The position numbers and the translations under genes were made by a program. From contig CM055196.1 in assembly GCA_029224185.1 (NCBI GenBank), positions 7,521,927-7,585,926 on the forward strand: a stretch of DNA of 64,000 bases, written 5' to 3'. This DNA comes from Karalla daura (taxonomy: Eukaryota > Chordata > Actinopteri > Chaetodontiformes > Leiognathidae). Within the stretch, counting starts at the first letter, position 1; the number at the start of each line of letters is the position of its first letter. Positions 53,523 through 64,000 of this stretch are shown one piece after another. Under the pieces are notes generated by a model that was not told where the DNA came from, did no database searches, and was given only the letters and a program-made list of their open reading frames with translations.

Positions 53523-56161
53523 TCATCTCTCCTGGAGGTAGTGGATGAGGACTTTCTCCGTGCTGACGACGCGACTGGGTTTGCGGAAGTCCCGCGAGTG
53601 CAGCAAGTAAAGACCTGCGCGCACACACACACACAGATCAAAAAGATTTCACATGAAAGATTAAGCACATATCTAAAATGGTCACACCCATAAGCATCAG
53701 TACAAGCTATGCTTTCTCGTGACTCATTTCACCAGACTTTTCATGCCAAGACAACGTATACATTTAAATACATTACACATGGAGGCCCTAAAGTCCCAGC
53801 AGGTGATGTTTTTTTCATGTTGTGCAATCAATATCGATATCTTGTTCCGCCAAGATAGGTACCTTGTGCACATGATGATGTGCAGGGCTTATTAAGTGCA
53901 ATTTTAACCCTGGCTAACCCTAATGAAATGCTACCAGCTCTTCTTTTGCTGAGAATCTGGTGGTGCTGGGTATCTGAGGTTTGGATGGATATATGTGAAT
54001 TTATAGCAACTCATCTGGTGAATACAGATGAGATACTCTCATGTATGTAGCACTTAAAGGGCTCTGTAAGACTCTGTGGTATACTAAGACGCATCACAGT
54101 GGCTGTGTTTAATGTCATGCAGGGTTTAAATGAGTGACTGACAAAGTGAAAACTGTTGGCCTGATGCAGGTCCAAACAGCAGCAATGACAGCGTGTGTAC
54201 GGAGTGAGCGTCACATTAGTGGGGTGCGGGCCCGAGCCACAGCAAACCATTAAATCATCTTCACTGTGCTGCATGCTACAGACGGAGCAGAGAGGGATGA
54301 CACGGACAAGGATCCCTGCTGTGACTCATGCCGGGCACCACCTCTGCAGCTGGAACCGCATCAAAGAGATGAGTTCAAAAAGAGCAGGCGCACACACACA
54401 CACACACACACAAGACCAGGGAAACGTGCTGCTGAATCAGACCCAACTCTCATTGCGATCTGTGGTACAGTAGAACCATGAAACCTCAGGAGAGGGAGAG
54501 AGAGAGAGAGGGAGCGCTGTCTCACTGACCTTTGAGCACTGCGTACGAGTCGTGCAGACCATGCTTCAGGACCCTGTTGTCGGCGTCGGACACGAACCTC
54601 CTGCCGTCTGCAGACGAGAGGGAGAACACGCACCGCTGAGCCGATGCTCTACAAAGATGACAGGCTTCACTGTCTGCTGATTTCTGCTGCCCCCCCCCCA
54701 AACCTAAACCTGACTAGTCTACGGTGTCTGCTGGGGACAGAAGTCCACATCGCCCTGCTGTTGGCAGCACTACTCTAACCGGTCAGACGGAGGCTCTACA
54801 GTCACCGCCCACAGATGTGCAGTTCCCACATCTGCGTCTTCACAGTTTCTTTGACTGTCATGACACCTGGTGTAACAACTGATAAACACAGTGCTGGAAG
54901 CATTCTCTTGACCGACGCTACACTAATGCTGTGCAGCACACAGAGGATAATCAAGTATGATATTTGCTACCATAGTGAACGTGTGACTTGCAGTCTCCAC
55001 AGCACCTCGTTCACAGTCACATAATGTGTAAATCTCATGGAGCTGACATATTCAAATAATGAGTGTAAAGTTGCTGGGAGATGTGCCATAAATTGGAGCT
55101 AAAGTAGAGCAAAAACTGTGCCTGGACTGATTTCAATCAGTGTGGTCTTAATTAACGAGCTGAACACGGACAACATCTGCATACGACACGTTCAGTGTGT
55201 GTGATTAGCCTTCATGACAACATGAGCGTGAGCCGAGGTGATTCATTTCAGTTGTAAAAGTAGCACTTTGGGACGAATGTGAGGGGGCCCCGAGCGAGCT
55301 GTGTGTGCCGCGCGGCGAGACTCACGCTTGCCCTTCAGGTACATCATGGACTGGGGACCCCAGTGGATGTTGAGCTGAGGGGACAGAGAAGACAGAGGGA
55401 GACAGCGGTGAGAGCCCGTGGAGCGGCGTCAGCCGCCGGCAGAGCAGCGTCTTACCTTCTGAGGCTGGCAGGACTCCATCAGGAGCGACACCACCAGGAC
55501 GCACGTCCACACAACCATGGCATTGATCTTCTGGAAAGCAGACCAGTGCAAATCTGACTCCCAGGTCAACAGCATACATATATATATCACAGGGTCTGTT
55601 CCTCTGCTGCATGAATGCATAGAAGCAGCTTTATCCCTCAAACACAGATTAAAGGATCACGTTGGTTCAAAACATGTAAATATCTATGTAAACGTTATGA
55701 GTGGTTTTTCATTATTCTTATACTAGAAAGCGTTTGAGACGCTTCTCAGTGCTATTCAGTGGCCACACAAGCTGTGGTCTTTAAAGCAGCTGTAAGGTTG
55801 AATTATTCTATATATAAAACACACATACATAAAACAGAGATGCACTCCTATAGTTCACCACCCTCACTTTAATTGACATTCTATATGGAGGCAAGCAATA
55901 AGACTGCTTTAAAAGGAACATTTTAAGAAACTTTTTAAAGTCAAATCGAGGTGAAATGGAGTGTGTTAAGATTAGCACAAATATAAAATTAAATAGAATA
56001 ACCTTATGATTCATTCAACTCGATGCATTCCAAACAGTTGCAGACACAATTTGATGCAAACAAAAGAAAAACATGCCATAAAAGTTAAGTTTGAGAGAAA
56101 AAAAAACAACAAATCTACATTGTTAAAACGTTTAAAACATGCGCTCGCCGCCACTCACCAT
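53523..56161 (-). CDS. spx2: Spexin 2 preprohormone
   Basis: A secreted neuropeptide precursor of the galanin/spexin/kisspeptin family; spexins act on galanin type 2/3 receptors. Five coding exons join in frame to 98 residues: 56159-56161 (ATG only), 55456-55530, 55326-55374, 54530-54607 and 53523-53614. Residues 1-21 form a hydrophobic signal peptide (VVWTCVLVVSLLM core). The hormone block HWGPQSMMYLKGKH (30-43) is followed by Gly-Arg-Arg, so cleavage after the dibasic site and C-terminal amidation are expected. The peptide is split between exons 3 and 4. The remainder (FVSDADNRVLKHGLHDSYAV...) matches the spexin-2 style, not spexin 1. The usual first Asn is His here, and no dibasic site precedes the peptide (QPQKLNI). 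M6 is a possible alternative start. All introns are GT-AG. Confidence 0.92.
53615..53640 (-). other. spx2: TG-repeat at spx2 last acceptor
   Basis: On the transcript strand the last intron ends in TG/CG dinucleotides directly before the AG, with almost no ordinary polypyrimidine tract. It precedes the exon that encodes the final 30 residues. Confidence 0.8.
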
Positions 56162-56190
56162 ATCTGCTGCAGGTAGAGCGGCCGGTCCGC

Positions 56191-56199
56191 TCACAGCAT
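56191..56199 (-). promoter_or_regulatory. spx2: Minimal uORF (ATG-CTG-TGA) in spx2 leader
   Basis: Between the TATA box and the spx2 start codon, just after a (CA)n run, lies a three-codon upstream frame Met-Leu-stop. If transcription starts about 25-30 bp after the TATA box, the uORF is inside the 5'UTR and could reduce translation of the main frame. Confidence 0.5.
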
Positions 56200-56251
56200 G
56201 TGTGTGTGTGTGTGTGTGCGTACGTATGGCTGAGAGCAATGCTCCGGGCTG

Positions 56252-56366
56252 CTTATATCCCCCCATCAGCCACCGCAGCGGCTTCGATCCCGCTCCCCGT
56301 GCCGCCTGGCAGGGCTCCTGTTTACGAGCGGCTAAAAACACAGCACAAAAACACGGGCTGACGTCA
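56252..56366 (-). promoter_or_regulatory. spx2: spx2 core promoter: TATA box and CRE
   Basis: On the minus strand GGATATAAGC (TATA core at 56,252-56,257) lies about 90 nt upstream of the start codon. A perfect palindromic cAMP-response element TGACGTCA (56,359-56,366) lies about 100 bp further upstream in CpG-rich sequence. The CRE spacing is typical for neuropeptide genes controlled by CREB. Transcription would start near 56,225. Confidence 0.6.
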
Positions 56367-56718
56367 GGGCCGTGATCCCGGCCCGGGAACATCAATCGCG
56401 CGGGGGCCCCGCTGCGGGACTCCGCACCGGCGGCGGGCCGGCTCGGCCCAGCTCCGCCGGAACCACGTCGCCCCGGCCGAAGAATGAAAACGGAGGGATT
56501 TGACGTTGCTGCCGTTTCTTTATTTCCACCAGAGGTTTTCCCGGTATCGGGAAAGGAGCGCGCCTCTGGAAGCTCTGGCACTCATTATCACACAGCACAC
56601 AGCCAGTACGAAGCCTTGCCAGAGAGAGTCGTGAAGTGAAAGGAAGGTGGGGCTCAACGCAGAGAAAACTGTATTCTGTATAAATAAAACTGAGACACGG
56701 TGGCCTGATGTCTGGGTC

Positions 56719-56724
56719 TTTATT
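56719..56724 (-). terminator. Poly(A) signal, tesmin-like gene
   Basis: AATAAA on the minus strand about 420 nt after the tesmin-like stop codon and about 465 bp upstream of the spx2 TATA box. The two genes are tightly packed head to tail. Confidence 0.6.
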
Positions 56725-57142
56725 GGTAGACCAGAAAGAAAGCGCTCTCAGCACAGTCCTGGAGGCGTCATCTCATCAGCTCTTCACATGAACAAATAAA
56801 TTAATGAAACAGTGCGATACCATTCTTCGGGCTAATAGCATAAATAATAAATAAATGGATTTTGACGTCCCAAATGAGACGATACATGAAACGAAACAAG
56901 CGGGTTACATGACTTCACATGTACAGGCAAAATGTGGTCCTGGCTCGGTGACCTACGGTATGTGCCGTCAAAACAAAGGGAGCCGACTTTGCTCGCTGCC
57001 TTCCACGAGCGCCAGAGACAGAACTCTACGTTCGCAAAACAAGGACTTTCAAAGAACTGAACTTGCACCTCGTCAATGAACTTATGCAGACAAAAAGCAT
57101 AACATACAAAAGAAAAAAAAAAAAACAGGAGGTGGGCGGGTA

Positions 57143-60886
<3,744 letters not shown>

Positions 60887-61330
60887 AGAGTTGTAAAATA
60901 AGTCAATATTGCGCTAAACATGCGACAGGATAAGCCTCAGCTTTCTTGCTGCGGCGCTGGGCCTGTTAGCTTGGGTTAGCTTAGCGCCCTACTGACCGTT
61001 TGACGTCGTCCGTTTCACCTTACCTTAATTGAAGTCGTATAAAGCACGATAGTTTGTGATAAATGCGAGTATTTTCACTTGAGCCAGCCGCAGCTTACAG
61101 CTACTGGCGTACAGTCGGGGTACCTTCATGAGCTCCTAAAAACGAAACAAGACTTGTATTGATATACCCACTTGTTTGACCGTCGTTGGTTTCGGATAAC
61201 GAGGTCGTTAAATTGAACTAACGGCAGGTTGGCTGGTGCCTTCAGGGCCTCTCAGCAGTGTCGGAACTGCGACTACTGCCGCTAACGCTCCTGAAGACAT
61301 GGAGGAGAAATAGTTGTCTGTAATGCTGTG
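60887..61330 (-). promoter_or_regulatory. tesmin: 5'UTR and promoter region of tesmin-like gene
   Basis: On the minus strand a strong donor (TTAAG|GTAAGG, last exon base 61,024) and a weaker acceptor candidate (TTTAG just before CGCAATATT) suggest a short 5'UTR intron ending about 35 nt before the start codon. The upstream sequence is CpG-containing without a clear TATA. CCAAT occurs near 61,455-61,460. Confidence 0.4.
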
Positions 61331-63500
61331 AAGGCTGCGGAAAACATCTGACCGTGTGTGTGTGTTTGAAGTTAAAGAGGGTGAGAGTGTGCCTGAGTAG
61401 CCACTTAACGAGGCACAGCGGCTCAGCTACCTATTGACTTTAAATAACCAGTCAGCCAATCACACGAGAGCAATGCAAGGCTCGCTCCTGTGTTGATTCG
61501 TCACGTATAATGACAAGGTATGGTAGTGAAATTCATGTATACCTTTGGTTGTTGTGTAAAATACAAAAAAATATATAGACAGAAAATGCAAAAAATACAC
61601 AGGGAAGATAAAATGAAGTTCATATAAACCACAATGCAATGGTACAGATGTATATAGATTTGTGTTGTGGACCTGTAGACGATTGTTTTGGATCGAGAAA
61701 AATTCAGAGAGGATATCTTCATAGGAGGAAATCTTATGAGGATATAAAGACTGTGATTAAAAAGAAAGCAGTCCTAACAGTCAAAAATATTTGGTGAAGC
61801 TCAAGTGTCAGAAATTCTGCAATGTGCAGATGTTCAGCTCTTAATTTAAGATTTCCCAAAACTAATGGAGTTCCCAACTCCAAAACTAATGGAGTAAAAG
61901 TGATTGTTTTCTATTACGTGTGTACAGTAGTCGGTGGTGCCCTAAACTCACATCTGTCAGTCTCTCATCTGTATGATTTACTGCAGAATTAAAGCTGGTG
62001 TAAATGACAGAGAAACCACAAGTTCTTTAAAAAAAAAAAAAATCTATACAACTGATAAATCCCATTCCCCCCTCTTCCATCCAAAGCACCCCATCGAGAT
62101 ACAGTAAAAGATACAACTTTCTGGAGTTTTCATCTGGCCTCCATTCTGCAGCATTCTCTCAGTTTAATCTTCATGTCCTCCTACTGTGTCTCTCCCTATT
62201 GTCGCTGCAGGCGATGCAGCCAGGTTGGGTGTTTCAACCAGCAGGAGATCTCTTGGTATCCTAAAGCAGGTAAGGAAATGTGTGCATTGTGGCCCAGCTT
62301 TGACTTTGAACATTCTTGCTCTGAACTTGTCATCATTTGTGGCACAGATCAAATAAATTATTGTCAGTATCAATTCACTGCAGTCATAGGGATATACAGT
62401 GTATGTCGACTTACTATCAGAGGTAGTGTCGGATCAATACACACTTTTAAAGGAGCCAATAGCGCCACCAAGAGGAACTGGGAGACCTTGCAACCTTGAT
62501 TGATATGACAGACACCTGCAACTGCAGTTGCACCCTGTGGGGGTCTGCAGCAGAAATGCAATAGAAAAGAAAAGACACCTTAACAGCAGAGCGTGGACAC
62601 AGTGCTACTCATGAGGTTTTTTGTGTTGACTCAAGGCCCTGACCTTGAGATACCGGAATGAAACCGAGTGATTGTTGATGTTGCCATTAAAACTGTTCGT
62701 GTGCTACACAAGTTTGGCCATAACGTCATATGAGCTCACTGTTTGTAGTTTCTTAGGTGTTTTTAAAAAATGTTATCACCTAAAATTCCTTTTATCACTA
62801 CTTGTTTACTCACCCAAAGTAGCCAGGATTGTCAAGTACCCAGGTTAAACCTAAATAAATAGAATATCGAATCGATAGAAAGACCAGGTGAATTAATATT
62901 GCTCATACACTCACATGAATCTGGCAATTTTTGTCTTAATAATCGTGAGGAATGTCAAGCACATAACAATTAATGTACAAACATTACATTGCTCTAGAGT
63001 GCAGACTTGTTTTTCCCGCATGACTCTCCACTCGTGTCTTCTTTCTTATGACAAGTAATGTGAATGAAAGGCGAGCTGGGATGAAAAAACTTTCTGAATA
63101 ACAGTCCAAAACTATTACCCCTTCCCCATTCATATATAGATTTTGGATATCAAAATGAAGTTAAAAAACAGTCCGTTCATGTATGTAAGTGAATGCCCAT
63201 GAGTGTGAGGCAGCGGTTTGAAGTTTCTGCTTAGATTTTAGTGTACACACTCCTGGCTCTCCCTTCCTTATTGCCAGAGAGTCATGAATGCAGAGACGAC
63301 CCGTGATATTCCTACACATAAAGTAGAATTTCAGATAGTTGCCTCTGTGTCCGTATTTGTGTGATTGATATTGTGATTGCATTTTAGGGTAAAATTTCAT
63401 ATTAGCCACTTTGTTCACTCAATTGTTTAAAATCAGATGATGGTAAGTTAAAGTGACAATACACAGTCAGCAGACACTCACTGACCCTTGGTGGATATAA
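61331..63500. other. Intergenic gap, AT-rich
   Basis: About 2.2 kb between the tesmin-like 5' end and the poly(A) signal of the next gene. A 15-bp direct repeat (CAAAACTAATGGAGT) occurs twice near 61,856-61,897. A stretch near 62,205-62,270 has acceptor- and donor-like edges but no recognisable protein. Confidence 0.55.
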
Positions 63501-63503
63501 ATT

Positions 63504-63513
63504 TTTATTTATT
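63504..63513 (-). terminator. Overlapping poly(A) signals of right-edge gene
   Basis: TTTATTTATT on the plus strand gives AATAAATAAA on the minus strand, about 230 nt after the stop codon at 63,742. It supports a real gene 3' end here. Confidence 0.6.
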
Positions 63514-63741
63514 TACACAGCAGGAGAAAGATCTGACATTGTGTTGGGGTTGAGGGGTGGGGTGGGGCGGAGGGGGTCAATCCATCTGTGTCACAAAGAG
63601 TTACAGAATCAGATCTTTGGTACCAGGGGAGTCAGAAGAGCAAATGGAGCTACAGTAAGGTGACATGTAGGGCAGTGGGGGCGTAGACATGGGTGCAGGC
63701 TGTGGGGGTGGGGGGGTGCGGTCTGCGGGAAGGCTGAGGCA

Positions 63742-64000
63742 TCAGGGGCTGGCCAGTTCATCCGATGTCACAGAGGAGGGCAGGTTGTCCAAGGCCCCCA
63801 TCTCTGTAAACACACATAGACATGTAAAGATGAGCTTTAGTTTGAGTTCCACTGACTGACTGTACACCACACATACCCACTCTGCTGCGTACTCTCATAG
63901 ACCTTTGGCACCAGTGTCCACTTTGAAGATGGTGAAAATGGAAATGCACACAAACCTTTAAGTTTGAGGTATGACAGGAAGTCAATTATGGTGTGGATGA
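63742..64000 (-). CDS. 3' end of an unrecognised gene (partial)
   Basis: Two spliced pieces are visible. An exon runs off the right edge and ends at 63,956 (encoding IHTIIDFLSYLKLK). A last exon at 63,742-63,803 encodes EMGALDNLPSSVTSDELASP and then stop. The intron is 152 nt with donor GTTTGT and acceptor TTTACAG, phase 1, and the frame joins cleanly. The amphipathic segment IIDFLSYLKLK and the Ser/Asp-rich tail look like a genuine protein C-terminus. I do not recognise the family, and most of the gene lies outside the window. Confidence 0.6.

Noticed and set aside
53205..53693. 162-residue plus-strand frame over the last spx2 exon
   Set aside because: It is antisense to the spx2 coding exon and has no start context or family motif. 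The spx2 reading has splice and phase support.
62211..62270. Exon-like segment on the plus strand (acceptor TCGCTGCAG, donor CAG|GTAAGG)
   Set aside because: Two frames are open but too short to show any family, and no partner exon was found nearby. It could be a non-coding RNA exon, but I cannot support it.

Overview
The window looks like nuclear DNA of a teleost fish. Genes are split by GT-AG introns, poly(A) signals are AATAAA, and the sequence is full of (CA)n/(GT)n and other microsatellites. Several decayed copies of a dispersed element typical of fish genomes are present. One gene encodes a spexin-2-type neuropeptide, a family retained in fish and, to my knowledge, lost in mammals. There is no prokaryotic or organellar content, no CRISPR array, and no rRNA or tRNA gene that I can support. 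All gene calls below were made by hand translation across splice sites. No database search was run.

Layout. Positions 1 to about 32,880 hold no exon I can defend: long AT-rich non-coding DNA, microsatellites, a pure (AGCTCC)n tract, a (TCTA)n tract and repeat fragments. Positions 33,446-48,674 (+) are pard6a in six coding exons. It has a PB1 domain, a semi-CRIB motif and a PDZ domain, introns of 4.1 kb and 9.6 kb, and then a long 3'UTR with a poly(A) signal near 51,690. A gene-free gap of about 1.5 kb separates it from spx2, which converges on it. Positions 53,523-56,161 (-) are spexin 2 (spx2): five coding exons, 98 residues, a TATA box and a perfect cAMP-response element upstream. Positions 57,143-60,886 (-) are a tesmin-like gene with two CXC zinc-binding repeats, eleven coding exons including a 29-nt microexon, and a predicted 409 residues. 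From 63,742 to the right edge is the 3' end of another minus-strand gene that I do not recognise.

How the genes relate. They have unrelated jobs: cell polarity scaffold, secreted peptide hormone and CXC DNA-binding protein. The neighbourhood is still informative. In human the spexin paralogue galanin (GAL) lies next to TESMIN on 11q13, so a spexin gene 0.5 kb from a tesmin-like gene suggests a piece of the ancestral galanin/spexin block. The most rewarding points are the variant spexin-2 peptide and its compact CRE/TATA promoter with a start-stop uORF, the tesmin microexon, the CA/TG repeats placed right at splice sites, and the ancestral-looking C-terminus of pard6a.
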